Of a stretch of 64,000 nt of DNA, positions 1-12,005 are shown in pieces. Where the stretch lies: the NCBI RefSeq assembly GCF_003073045.1, contig NC_037600.1, positions 12,264,758 through 12,328,757 of the forward strand, read 5' to 3'. This DNA is from Pomacea canaliculata. Its lineage: Eukaryota; Mollusca; Gastropoda; Architaenioglossa; Ampullariidae. The notes under the pieces were generated by a model, which saw nothing but the letters and a program-made list of their open reading frames with translations, searched no databases and was not told where the DNA came from. The position numbers and the translations under genes are program-made. Positions within the stretch are counted from its first letter, which is position 1, and the number at the start of each line of letters is the position of its first letter.

Positions 1-2937
1 TGGCTCACTTTCCATACATGAAAGGTGCCCGAAGTGCCCGTTGCCCCTCCCACTCCCCACACACAATATATCCCAATGAAATGTATGTCAGGGGATAGGA
101 GCGCTCATGCAGCTCGTCCCTCGAGCAACAGCAGTCTCAAGATGGGGTTAGTACCATCCAAAAGAGATGCGTACAAAGTATTAGAGCTAAATTTAGTCCA
201 GACGGGCCTTCCAGCTAGAAATCTCACAACATTTCGTGGTTCCAGCCCTTCCGAACTGCTGGAAACCCGACGAAGCTGACCTGCAGATTACAGGAGACGT
301 GAAACAATTATTTCCCAAACCGGTAAGTTTAGTCACGAATGGCAGATTAAGAAGGTGCTCGTTCTGGATCAGCCTAAACTTTTTAACGCGATCTGTCACG
401 ACAGTCGTGCCTTTTGTGACCTTTCCTACAGCCGCAGGCCAGGTGAGATCTGGCTTCATTAATCCACTATTCTGTCTGGTGTAAAATCGACTTGGCCCAG
501 GCACCTCCTCCCTGTAACCAGTATGTTTGAGGTGTCCCTTCTGCAAGCCTCCGGCACACGCTGAATCGATGTATAAGCCGCTAGTATCCTCCTCGCTTCC
601 CAATGTTCTCCTCCAGGGGATCCACGGCCAGATTTTGGAGGGCAGGGAACGCATTTACAAAAAAAGAAAGAGGAAAAAAATCACCCTTGCTCCTGCTATC
701 GACTATTATTCTTCATGCGATTTTGCGGTCACTGTAGTCAGAATTAAGTGGTATCTGTCCATACATATCATCATTTTCTTAAAGGGATGTTAGAAACACG
801 CAACACTGCTATGACATTTAAAATTAAATACGATGTATTGTTTTCATGAGTCATTGCTTTATCCCATGGATCTTAAACAGGAAATGACTTCTTTTCTATC
901 TCCTCTACTTCTCCCGGAATTAGATAAACTGATTCAATACTGTCAACACTTACAGAGGATCGGACAACGTTATATCACGGAAGATCACGTTATATCACGG
1001 AAATGTCAATGTCCTTCTACATGACACCAAATGTCAACATTTAAAAATTCCTAATTTCTCATGCTATGACGAATCATGTGACACGGAGCTTAGTAGATCT
1101 GCCCTCCTCTCAATCTTTCGGTGGAAGTCAGCAAATACAATGCCTTTATTATCTACTTGCACTTATACCGGAAGTGCATGTATCTTGTAAGCGCACTTAG
1201 CTCCCTTGATGTCAGGTTCAAATTCCGTCTCGCGTTCTTGCGAAGCTGATCCTGAAGTGTCATGTAGCGCTTGCTTGTGGCGACAGCTGGCCGCCTATCT
1301 GATGGCCTGCCAAAGTCTGCTTCTGCAGTGCCCTCTATCCTTAAAAACATACTCAGCTATTCGGCTGCTTTAGTCCTATAAGTGTCAAAAATATGACTTG
1401 TAAGAAATAACAAGAGGAGTATTTTTAATTATCACATAAATTATTTGGTAAAACAAAGATAAAAAAGAGGTCAACAATCTATTAAAGATTGAATTTTTGG
1501 TCTGGAGGTACTGACAAATTATATTTTCACCCGTGCGCACAAAGAACTCTAAATCGGGATGTGTTGGAGTGTAGATATGCTCAGTTTACAGATGCTTTCA
1601 GGGTCCAAGTGAATCGTTATGGACATTCAATGGAAGGAGAGCATCATAACAAAGGATTAACTCATCTGCCACTTTACTTTAAATCCTGAATTCCGAGCCC
1701 AGATAAAACTTGTGGACAGTACAGACTTCAAGCTGAAGCGGTTGGTTACATAGTCAAAAAGCAGGAAAACTTGGGGTTTAAATGTGGTGCACCCTTGTTT
1801 CGGTTTCGGTTTCGTATCAAATACCTTCTGATGCCACTTTAAAAAAAATTGTGCCCGAGTTTGTTTGGAGCAGTGGTCATCGAGAACTTTATCAATTTCA
1901 GGACGAACTGCATCATCGTCGTCATCATCGCCATCTAATTTCACATTAAAACATTTACACATGCCAAATGGTGTCCGGTGATAACGGTGTCGAAAGTCGA
2001 ACTCCTCTCTCGTAGATAAGGTTAAATCGGATATGCGTGCGGCTGGCTTTTACATAAACAAACGATTAGCAGATTAATCTCACATCTGGGCCGGAAAAGA
2101 GCGTCTGGCTCAGATAATGAAGGAATTAAATTCCTGTCAGTTTTCATTCGAGTATTTTCCAAAAGATGGTTAAAAGCTTAGGAGTTGTGACTGGTAAATG
2201 TAATTGTTGACTTTAAAACTAACTCTAAATATAGATATTATTAACAGTTTGACGATTACAATTTGTTTACTGTTTCCAGCATTTGTTTATAAAAGTTTAG
2301 AAAATATATTCCACATTATCCATGTGGTCTTAGGGACCGAACTCGGGCACACTCTCCGATTCGACATTGTCCTATTTCTTTCCAGTGAAATATCTGTCAA
2401 TTGCGAAGATGGAAAGAGGTGAACTAGATTCACATCTGTTAGACAGCTCATCATCCTCTCCATTGATCGCCTCTTCATAATACGTATTGTAAGAAAGGAC
2501 ATTTCATTAAACCAGAAGTGGCACTCAAAAATATATGTACTTTTTTCAACCAAATCAATTTTGTACTTAGTTGAGGATAGGTATGAGAGAGAATGAAGTG
2601 ATGCTGATGTACAGCGGAGAAACATTCTGCTTGGCGCAATTTGCAGGCGTTGCCAGAACATGTTGCTGCCAAAGAACTAGTCAGATTGTGAGATCCCCTG
2701 ACCTGGTCCCTCGCTCCGATGGCACAGGACGATAAGCCCCACGGTCCCCTTCAAGTGGTCCTCGGGCGTGATAAACATGCAAGTGGCGAAACAGAAATCA
2801 AAACTGCCAAAAGAACTTCAAAGGTCAACTTATATTTATCAACACTTGAATGCACCCCTAAAGCACCTCCCCGATATCTTGTTTGTTCATCTCTCTCTCT
2901 CTCTTCCTTCACGCCCTTCCTCTATTCGCGTTTTCTT
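1..2937. other. no supported gene
   Basis: Non-coding by my reading. Open frames on both strands at 190-660 have no recognisable domain, no convincing splice context and overlap each other. A short 20-nt-period duplication lies at 967-1002. Nothing else stands out. Confidence 0.5.
967..1002 (+). repeat. short tandem duplication (16-nt motif, 20-nt period)
   Basis: ACGTTATATCACGGAA occurs at 967-982 and again at 987-1002, a simple local duplication in non-coding DNA. Confidence 0.8.
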
Positions 2938-3115
2938 GGGCGGTCCGGTGGCGCAACGGTTAGCACCTGTCACTACCAATGTAGTGAGAATTGGCTGTCC
3001 TGGGTTCAGATCTCGACTCGGGCACGCTGTTCTTTCTCTGCATGTGGCATCTGTTGCTTTGCAGTGATCTAGTCTTAGCTGCTGACTCGGCGTAAAATAT
3101 CCATCCCACTCCCAT
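2938..3115 (+). mobile_element. tRNA-derived SINE (family A)
   Basis: Begins GGGCGGTCCGGTGGCGCAAC. It has a pol III A-box-like segment at 2948-2964 (GTGGCGCAACGGTTAGC) and a B-box-like segment at 3002-3015 (GGGTTCAGATCTCG), then a tRNA-unrelated body containing CTCGGCGTAAAAT. The same order and wording appear in reverse at 13640-13813, which shows it is an interspersed family. Its true 3' end is uncertain. Confidence 0.8.
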
Positions 3116-3319
3116 CCTGTGTTTTCTCCATCCAGCACAATCGAATTAAGCCGGCGGTAAAGACAGTAAAGTGCTGGACAGAAGGGAGCGCCTGCAAGGT
3201 GCTTTGACTGCTCAGACTGGCAGCCTTTTACAACATTAATGACTTGGCTGAAGTTGTCTTCTTATAACATCTTCTGTGTTGACATTGTCATACCCACGAA
3301 GGAAACTGTCATCAGACAT

Positions 3320-3945
3320 TGCTATCACCTGTGCGGGTCTCCCACACTGCTGCTGTTTGTCCCCACTACTGTTTATACAATATAAGAACAGCTGTAGAAG
3401 CATTACGGGTAGTAAGGAGCTTTCTTATAAAATTTGCCGATGACACTGTCTTGGTGCACCTTTTGTATGATAATGAACATGTTCATAGTGGCGCTCTTCC
3501 TGTGTGACTAATAATCTTTCCTTTCCTCAGAGACAAAGGAAAATGATCTTTGACTTCAGGATGAACACGCCTGATGTAGTCAACAGTGCTATCCTTGCTG
3601 ATGCCATCGATATTTATGGTCATTTAGATATTATCTTCGATAACCAGATTAAATGGGGCGCAACTATGACACGATCCTCAGTTGCAGTCAGCAACATCTG
3701 TTCTTCTTACTGAAATGCAGTCTTTCTGTCATCCTCACTCGGTTCTATCAGTCCTTCATTTAAATCTCATCATTTTTCCTTTCATCTCTTGGTCCCACGA
3801 CCTCTCCCTAAGGAACAGGAACAGTCTTGTCTCCCATTTGAATATCTGTTCCAATATCACCCTGACCCAAGCAGAAGGTCTTACGTGGTCAGCAAATCCT
3901 TCAAAAGACATCTGAAGTGACCTAGTACAGTGTACCAACTATACT
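3320..3945 (+). mobile_element. LINE 3' part, L2-like, decayed
   Basis: Frame-shifted fragments of a non-LTR reverse transcriptase in order: FLIKFADDTVLV (the YADD-type catalytic box), then MIFDFRMN, DIYGHLDIIFDNQIKW and FPFISWSHDLSLRNRN. This matches the palm and thumb end of L2/CR1-group polymerases. Stops and shifts between the pieces make it a dead copy. Just after it a (GA)n-type microsatellite (about 3963-3981) starts. Confidence 0.75.
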
Positions 3946-6066
3946 TACTGTTGCTCTGTGTGTGTGAGAGAGAGAGAGAGAAAAATTTATTGAGTTAGTT
4001 AAAACACACACACACTCAAATGTATATTGCTTACATGTAATTCCCCTTGTGGATTAATAAAGTCGTAGTGTATATAGACTATATAGACTTATTACAAAGC
4101 TAGGGTAATTTGAAGAAATAGCATCCATGTATAACACAGTTGAGACACTTCAGAAGTTGTATAACAATATACAGCTGCCTCGTGACTTCAATGATTATAA
4201 GCTCGATAATTACTAGATAGCTGCTCTGTTATTTTGAGTCTCCGTCAAAGCTCGACTGAATAGCTAAGCACCAAAATGGCTGACCTGATTATAGGCAAAC
4301 CTGTCTCCCTCTATCAATATCCCGTTGATTTTATTACTTTTATGGCTAGGCCTCCAGCTCTGCTCATCCTTCAGCCGTCTTCAGGCTTTAATAAAACAAG
4401 TAGGACATGTTCTTGCCGCAATGCTGCAAGCGTATTTGTTTTTGGTCTCCGCATCTGATCGAATTTAACAGTTAAGAACGAATTTTGTTTTCAACAGCAA
4501 ATTTAAGCTTCAAGAAAATGTGTTCTTATGAACCAACAATTTTATAAAGAATAAGCATGTCAAGCGGAGCTGTATGTGCAGTCTAGGTCGGATGAGGCTG
4601 CTGTCTCTCCAGAGCTGCGACTTGCTGGATTATCAGACCTGAAGTTCGTTGATTATTTCTTCACTGCTGAGAAGGAAATGGGGGTCGAAAGCAACATATC
4701 AGAATGATATGTGAAACTTCCAGTTCACACAGGTCTTTCTCTCTCTCACTCTCACATACACCCACTCACAATGAGTGTTGACGTGTATCGTCGCGGCCAG
4801 CCTCGGATTCGATCAGCAGTCATCAGACAGCAACCCGCATCCCAGGAGAAATTAGATAATGACCACCGACATGTGCCTCGCCATCTCCCTCAACAGTGTC
4901 CGCTTTAAGTGGCATAGTGGCGTGCCAGTCAATGTCATGTCAAAAGTAAATCAGCATCAAGAGAGAGCAGCTACTGTCTAGTGTCGAGACCAAGTTCATG
5001 TTTGGAGGTTGAAACCCGGACACATTTTGTCTGCCTGCACGCATGGGAATACATTGGTATTTTCAGAATGAGTCCGTACATTTTCAGAGTGCTCTTCAGC
5101 ATTTTCTCAGGCAACTGGTGGGAACCGCAGTGGCTGAAGCGCCGGTCGCCATGGCAGTAAGATTTGGGTGTCGTGGGTATGGATCTCGATCCCAAAACAC
5201 TTTTCTCTGGACGAGAAATTCCCACATTTTATTAAATATTTACACATTATTCAAATGATTTGTTGGTTATTCTGGTGCCAATGTATGGGTCAGTGCTTTT
5301 ATTTGCGTCGTCACTGAGAGGAACTCTTTGCCTTTTCATTTTTCATCTATGTCTTTCTAATTTCGTGTCGACTACTGGTTTCTTCTCCATGAATCCATAA
5401 TGACTTCAAGTCGTCACTACTTCTGACCTTCCATTAGCATCAAACAATCGTGTTTTTACTACAATTTCTCTCTGTCTTGTGACTACAAAGATCCCAGCAG
5501 TCTTTCGATGATCTGAGGTACACTTCACCTGAGTAACGATTGCAGTGTTTGCCACAGATAAAATGTCACTTTACGATCTCTATTCTGAACTGTAACTGAT
5601 CACAATCTTGGCTGCTAGAAGATGTATTCCAGCAGAGCAAACGATGACTTTCAATCCCTGACTTTTTACCATTGCAGTCGTCTTCTCTACCTGACGCCGT
5701 AACGGTTTCTCCAGTTTCACTACTACTCACTATTGATCCTTCCTGCGTTCGCCATGAAAGAAACAATGTCTTTCCAACCTGTAATTTTTACCACATCAAC
5801 ATCCTTGGTCTACATAGAAGAGTTCATCCAGCAGAGCAGCGACAAAACTGCAATGAGAGCTGCAATATTTTTTCATCTTTTCTTTGTGTTCTTGGCCGGG
5901 TGCGCACTATACAAACTCACTCGTTATTTAACCCTATATGTGAAATCTCATAATGAATAATGGAACAAAGAAAGAGAAAGACAATAATCCCTTAAACCTA
6001 CTTTATGAATAACATAACCTCATGTCTCCAGCAACACAAACACATTGTCATTCCATACACCTTATA
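3946..6066. other. no supported gene; microsatellite and SINE only
   Basis: Holds a GT/GA microsatellite near 3958-3985, a CA run near 4004-4016 and the SINE at about 5128. A 75-codon open frame at 5733-5960 includes a hydrophobic segment but has no family resemblance or splice support. I see nothing else. Confidence 0.5.
5128..5226 (+). mobile_element. tRNA-like SINE fragment
   Basis: The stretch starting GCAGTGGCTGAAGCGCC with GGATCTCGATCCC about 45 nt later has the A-box/B-box spacing of a tRNA-derived SINE head. It differs from the family at 2938. The rest is too short to define. Confidence 0.45.
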
Positions 6067-6632
6067 CCAGGGGTCACCAACCTTTTTGACACTGAGATCA
6101 GCTACTTCAAGGTACAGAGTAACACGAGGAACTGTTTGTTTGATACAAACTTACTGAGTAAATACATTATTGTATAGACAGGCCAGGTATCAACATGTCC
6201 GCGGGCACCGTGTTGTCTACCCTGCCTAAAACTAACCAACGAAACGACTCGCGTCACATGGCAAACAGTTACATAAAAACACAAAGAATAAAATATATGT
6301 TACTGTGTATATGTGTGTGATATATATAAGGGTTAAAAGAAATCCACAGCTGAGTCCGTACGCACGCACGGAGACACAAGAGAGAAAGAATGTAAGCCTA
6401 AAGCAATGTCTGCTTCTGATGACGTCACTCGGTAGTCGTGTCTACGCGACGGCCTTCACCCAAACCACTCGACAATCGTCTCCATCATTTTATGATCGCG
6501 ACAAATACTTCAAATGCGTTACACTTGCTATGAGATACTTTCAAGGATGCAATTAACTCTACCACATATATATTTCCGATCTTTTCACGTGCTTGTTTTC
6601 GTTGGTCAAAAAGGTTAAAGTGACTTTAAACT
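6067..6632 (+). mobile_element. hAT-like DNA transposon remnant
   Basis: Left end CAGGGGTCACCAACCTTTTT is typical of hAT-type termini. Near 6610 the string GGTCAAAAAGGTT is a decayed inverted match to CAACCTTTTTGACA, suggesting the right end. No transposase frame survives. The inner part (about 6400-6560) resembles 7430-7560. Confidence 0.5.
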
Positions 6633-6686
6633 GCACTCAAGAAGTCTATTGTTTTATTTAGTTTCCTCTCGTGTCTTGAAATGGCA

Positions 6687-6761
6687 TGCACTAAGAACTT
6701 GTGAAATTCTTTTCGGTCGCAGTGTTCGTGACCGAAAAGAATTTCGCAAGTTGTTAGTGCA
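6687..6761. repeat. long hairpin: 32-nt arms, 11-nt loop
   Basis: Arms 6687-6718 and 6730-6761 are reverse complements at 30 of 32 positions; the loop is GCAGTGTTCGT. The innermost 18 bp include CTTTTCGGTC / GACCGAAAAG. It could be a fold-back element or a small-RNA precursor; nothing flanking decides this. Confidence 0.9.
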
Positions 6762-7049
6762 CGGATGGAAAAGTTTTCGTAAGAAGACAAAATAAAATCT
6801 AGATAATAGCTCACACACATCGTCCAGGGAACAGCAGTGTTATCGGGAATCTTTTAAGGAGATTTAAAAAAAAAACCCAAATAAAACAAAAATAGAATTG
6901 AACAGCCTCGAATTTTTAGCTTTGAACAGGTCTTTTGAGGTCAGAAACCATGTGACAAAAAAAAAAAAAAAAAGGAAATTACGCGGTAATGGGGAAATAC
7001 TGATCATTTATTGAAGACAGGACAATGAGAATCTTCTGCTGTTTTAACC

Positions 7050-7720
7050 GAAGCTTTTCATCTCCGGCGGCCTACGTTCACTCTCTTTCTCTCTCCTTCC
7101 TCTTTGTCTGTTCTTCCTCATTCCCTGCTTCCTGCCTCCGCCAAGCTGTTGCCACTCTTGACAAGTTCTTCACTGGAAAGGTGATACGGCTGATGCGAAA
7201 TTTCACTCATCTAACTGAAGCTAAATGCTGGCTACTCATCACCGGTAGTCCTTCAACCCGACAAGTTTTAGAATATGTGAATATGGCAAATTTTACAGGT
7301 GTGAGAGAGAAAGTTTACTTAAAAAGTTAAAGGAATACACCGTACAAATGTGCTCACACACACAAAAGCACAAAGAGAGAAGTCAGGCAACAAAGCAGTG
7401 TACAATGTGTCATCTACTTTTACTGGTTATGTCATTCTCTAGCAATGTCAAAGCGACAAGCTCCACGCGCGCACTTGACAGCCATCTCCGTCATTTTATG
7501 ACATCTTCGTGCTTGCTGTAAGATACCAGCAAGGGTGCAGTTAACTTGCCACAAATATTTTCCATCTCCCTCCCTCGCTTTGGCTCCTCCCTCTCTCTTC
7601 CTCCTCACTCACTCCTCCCTATCACTGTCAGGTTGTTGTCACACTTGGCAGTGCTCTTCACGTGAAAGATGGCATGGCGGATGTGGTACTCGACGGTAGC
7701 TGAATACCGGATAAAAAGAA
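7050..7720. repeat. diverged related repeat units
   Basis: About 7080-7210 and 7560-7700 share the order: a TCTC/CTTCC-rich tract, then AAGCTGTTGCCACTCTTGAC-like and GGTTGTTGTCACACTTGG-like text, then GTTCTTCAC / GCTCTTCAC. The segment 7430-7560 also resembles 6400-6560 (CATTTTATGA followed by AAGG(G/A)TGCA(G/A)TTAACT). They are old copies of one family, with no coding capacity seen. Confidence 0.5.
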
Positions 7721-7857
7721 CTGATCATCAGCATACCTTTTTTAAGATTTCCGAACATATGAAGATATTTGGAACATGTTTACAGGCCGGTGGTATCATA
7801 AATAAAACAGAATGTGGCGAAGTGTGACACCACTAAACTCATCTTCACCGTTTATCC

Positions 7858-8095
7858 ACGAACTTGTATTACTGGACTGCTGGCAGACGTTCCCCCCAGT
7901 TAACTACTAAAACGAGGCAGATGTGTATAAAGCTTCCGGTTTATTCACATTTCAGATTAACTACTAAAACAAGGCAGGTTTGTACAAAGCTTTCGGTTTA
8001 GTCACATTCATTGTTAAGGCTCACCGAGACTAACAGCGGATAATTTCGCAAGAGGCTAAGCGTTGGTCTCGGTAGACAGCGATCCACCTATACAC
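7858..8095 (+). repeat. interspersed repeat with internal 56-bp tandem, copy 1
   Basis: Runs from CGAACTTGTATTACTGG to CCACCTATACACC. Inside are two 56-bp units starting at 7897 and 7953 (each with TTAACTACTAAAAC ... TTCACATT). The whole reappears in reverse orientation at 30563-30812 with the same internal duplication, so the pair defines one family. Its class is not identified. Confidence 0.85.
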
Positions 8096-11040
8096 CTCCG
8101 TGGTTTATCCGACACCTACTAAGCTTGGCAGGATATTCGCTTCGATTAAGCGAAGTAATAGGCTGCGTTTGTTAGTGTAACTTGCTCCAGAAAATGTTTA
8201 TTTTTTAATGTTTGTTTGTTGTTTTTATTTTTAGTTCTTAGACGTCACCGCTGGCTTATTTACAGCAGTACTATGCCCCAATCCGCGATACACCTCTGCT
8301 GAACAGAAGTATGAACAACTTCGTAATCTGATAGCAGTTTCTATGAGAACGAAAAATATAGGTATTGCAGGCGGGGTAGTGGATGGTGGTGGTGGTGGGC
8401 GGGTAAGAAGCAGAGGAGGAAAAAGAAACCGAGCCAGCGACAAAGAAAAAGAAATGAGAGAAGTGGAAAATGGGAGTTGGCATTGTGAGAGGTGAAAGAA
8501 CGAGAACGATCGACAAAGTCGTGGAGAGAGAAAAAGAAGGATGAGAAGTGACAGGCTCGCTGGAACGACAACTGTTTACCTCTCCCTTCCCGGGAAACTT
8601 TGTGCCAAATAGGAGCTGTCAGCCACTCACGTTATAAGACGTCGAGAGTTCACGAGAGTACTTTGATACAGTGACGCTGACCATAAATAATAAGCTCGAC
8701 TCAAGTGAAGTAATATATCTAAAGTTGACAATAAAATTACAGCTGGAAAAGTTAGTGGAAGAAAGCAACCCAGGTACCCCTGTTTACCAAGAATAGCCAA
8801 ACATATTCACATATTTATCAGTGTGTCCTGGTAAAGACGGACTAATCACGGGCGCGTGGGCGACAGCTAATAATCTTATCTACATCTACAGACAAAGCTT
8901 TACTCCTTGACAGTCGTGTAGTTTGACATCATGCTGCACTCTTTCGAACCCTTCAAGGGTCAGAGCGATAAGCTGTGAGAAATTAAGCAGAACATTTCCG
9001 GGTCACCTTGTCACGACTAACTTGTCACGAGGACATCGAGGACATTTTAACCTTCAGAGTTCTACAGTGTCATGAAGATAAAGGGAAAATCTTATTTACA
9101 TCGTGCAAAAAAAAAAAAATACCTGACAAGTCTTTTTAATGGAGAAAATTGTAAAATTGCTACCATGAGCAGTGAAAAGAACGAAAAGAAGAAAAGAAAA
9201 GGGACAAAATTTAAGTAAAAATGAAAGGCGTAAAGTCTGTCCTCATTGACAAAACAATAGATTGTAGACGCGCTTTCTCATCAGATAATGTTTCTTCTAT
9301 TTTTACTTTTCAAACATTCCAGCTAATGCTGCGTGTTTTATCTGGTTGCACATCAGTTTTATTTCTGGCAGAGCGTCGAACTATTCTTCCACAAAACAAT
9401 CGCCATTAAGACTCAGGTGTCAGTTTAATCTTTGTCCTCATGTTTGGTAACTACATCAATCAGCTAACCCCGACCTTTTCCTGACAGCAACCAGTTTGCA
9501 GAGACAGCATCCAACTCAAAAACAAAACAAGCCCACACAAAATGACAACACGTGACACTGCATTCAAGTAGAAGCGAGGGCTTGACATACAATCATTTCA
9601 GACTATTTGTACGTCTGACCTCAAAAGTTACACGACAAACATTTTATAGATTTAGCCGAGCTGTCACAAAATGTTTGCTTATAAAATAATCATTGTGACA
9701 AATATTGCGAAGCTTTGTTTAAAACATGCTCTGCTGTGCAAAGCTATAGTTCTACATCACTTCGCACAAGTAAAATACAAAACACGGACAACTATAGTCT
9801 TCATCCTACGTTGACCCCTCTTCTAATAATAAACTGTTGACCAAAGTTAATGAACGGTTATTTCGGTGAACAATGGAGAAATATGTCAGCAAAAGCACAG
9901 AGTACCTAAAATAAACACTCATGGTTTTAGCTAATACATGGATGACTGCCTGCACCCGTAAAGACACCTTAATTCTGCTGACCCTAACACACTCTAAGAA
10001 TATACCTTTCTAAAATTAGCAGCTTTATTCTTAAATCCCCAAAAGCTTTTAATGCGAATATCTTCTTCAATCTTAGGCAAAAGTTTAACAATAGGCCTGG
10101 CACGTCCCTGTTCATTGTCTGTGAAGATGTCAGCTGCTGATAAAAAAAAAATCAAATGTCTTGTTAACTTTTCTGAAAGCCTGATCCTTTTAGAGCTTGC
10201 TGGCTGTTTGTCAGGTCCATCCATCAATAGGTGGTAATCTGCTCTACAGGGACTGTGCAAACATATGTGACACAGTACTACAATTATCACCGTTTACTGG
10301 AGAAATACAAACTTACACGAGTCTTAAAAAAGCAAACATTATCGAATTCAGGTTTGAAAACAAAATCATTTACAAAAAATGCATGTGGCCAGGTAAGCAC
10401 TATTAACATTGGCTGGTTTTTGAACTTTGATGAAATAAACAGACACATTTTCTTAACGACTGAAGTTCTAGATGATATCAAATGAAGCTGAAGGTCGCTT
10501 TGAAGATTTTCTGCAGATAATGAATAAAAGTTGGTGCAAGTGAAACCGGGATCGACAAAGAGGTTTATCCTTCTCAGACTTGAAATCTGATTACGAAACT
10601 TTCCCTTTTTGTCGATGGCATCAAGAATTCTCTTCTCTCAGCGCATTTGCTCATTCTCACAAGCTGCTACTTCATTTTCTAAGTCTTCCGTCCTTCGCCT
10701 ATTCCATTCGGCCGATGAACAGAATGATTACACAAACACTTTTGAAGAAGAATTGGATTGCTTGGACTCGATCCTTTTCCGTAATTGCTTTTCTCCAATT
10801 TCCTTTTTTTTACCTCCTGTCATTCGTATCGACAATGGTCTATACGACCATCCATGCCATCACTACACCAAGTGACTAAGAAAATCTACTTCTCCACTGC
10901 TGTAAACTAATATAACAAAAACTAAAGGGATAGAAAAATGCTTACAGAAACCAACCACAGTGCGAATGACTGTTCAACATATGTAAACATATTTGAATGT
11001 GTGAGAAGAATTTTATTAATAAACCAAAATATGGGTTAGT
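8096..11040. other. no supported gene
   Basis: AT-rich non-coding DNA with poly-A runs (near 9108) and a short GGT/purine-rich tract at about 8380-8530, which gives spurious proline/serine-rich frames on the other strand. Overlapping short frames near 10000-10880 show no family resemblance. Confidence 0.5.
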
Positions 11041-11079
11041 CACTGTCAAACAAAACATTCCATGAATTAAAAAATGACA

Positions 11080-12005
11080 GGAACTATGTGTTGCGCTCTG
11101 ACAGCCAAACGCGTGTGCAGCCGCCATTTCCTGCTTTAATGACACTAAAAGTCGCTGGAGGAATGGCTGGCCGCTCCAGCAAAAACGGGGAAAAGCTGGG
11201 CTACATTTGTTGCTTGTGGGTGGCTGGGCCTGAACGCAGCATCCCAGAACGCCTCAGACGGGCTTAACAGGAGCCAAGTCAGGTGAATGTTATGGTTAAT
11301 CAAGGGCTAAATGTGCCGCTGCTGCAAGAGATCGGCCACTACGCAAACACAATGAGGAGTGGCGCCATCATCTTGCACCATGGAACCTGGACCCTATGGC
11401 CTGTAAAGCTAGTGTGATCAGACGCTGAACAGCCTCGTTCCTGTACCGGATGTCAGTCACAGCCACGAACGAAACTGTTTCTGCCATGGAGATGGATCCC
11501 TCCCCAGACCCTCCTGATAACCGCCGCCACGCCAGAGGTGCGCTCCAACGCAGACTTCGATGAATCGTTCTCCTGGGTGCTACCACACTCATTAATTGTC
11601 TGCCACGACTGTAAACCTGGATTTGTCACTGCAGAGTTCTCTGTGCCACTGCTGCCATCAGCTCGGCACTGATGACATCCACACCACTGCACGCGAGCCT
11701 GGTAGAGTGGCTGCATAGATGGTACAAGAACGGCAGCAGTCCTACCGCTCAGATTATACTGATGCAGTCAGTCCTGCCTCTCAGATTATACTAACGTAGG
11801 CAGTTGCGGATGGTCTGCTGGCTGACGTTGACAAGCGTTGCCAATCTCAGGTTGTTTTTAGACGTTCAGCAGTGACGGCTCTGTTGGGTAGAGCTGTCAA
11901 CCTTATGAACTGGTCGTCGTGGTGTCCCGTCATCCAGAACCGTCCAGACTGAGGGCGTTCTTCAATGCTGCTTGTTGTTTGAAACAGCTCTAACAGTTGC
12001 TGAAT
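11080..12005 (-). mobile_element. Tc1-like transposon, transposase fossil
   Basis: Reading the minus strand from 12005 down, broken pieces of a Tc1 (IS630/DD34E) transposase appear in order. They are the helix-turn-helix part (EERPQSGRF, DDQFIRLTALPNRAVTAERL), the catalytic region (LCSDKSRFTV, then PGERFIEVCV, VWGGI and GPGSMVQDDGATPH), and the C-terminal part (WDAAFRPSHPQATNVAQLF). The frame changes several times and stops intervene, so the copy is dead. Terminal inverted repeats were not identified. Confidence 0.82.

Noticed and set aside
193..654. 153-codon open frame on the minus strand at the left edge
   Set aside because: No recognisable domain, overlaps open frames on the plus strand, no convincing splice or start context.
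2287..2661. 124-codon minus-strand frame
   Set aside because: No domain, and overlapping frames on both strands; nothing to separate it from chance.
5733..5960. 75-codon frame with a hydrophobic segment
   Set aside because: Length and composition are compatible with chance; no splice, promoter or family support.
8231..8571. Pro/Ser/Phe-rich frames on the minus strand
   Set aside because: Produced by a purine-rich low-complexity tract (GGT and GAAA runs) on the plus strand.
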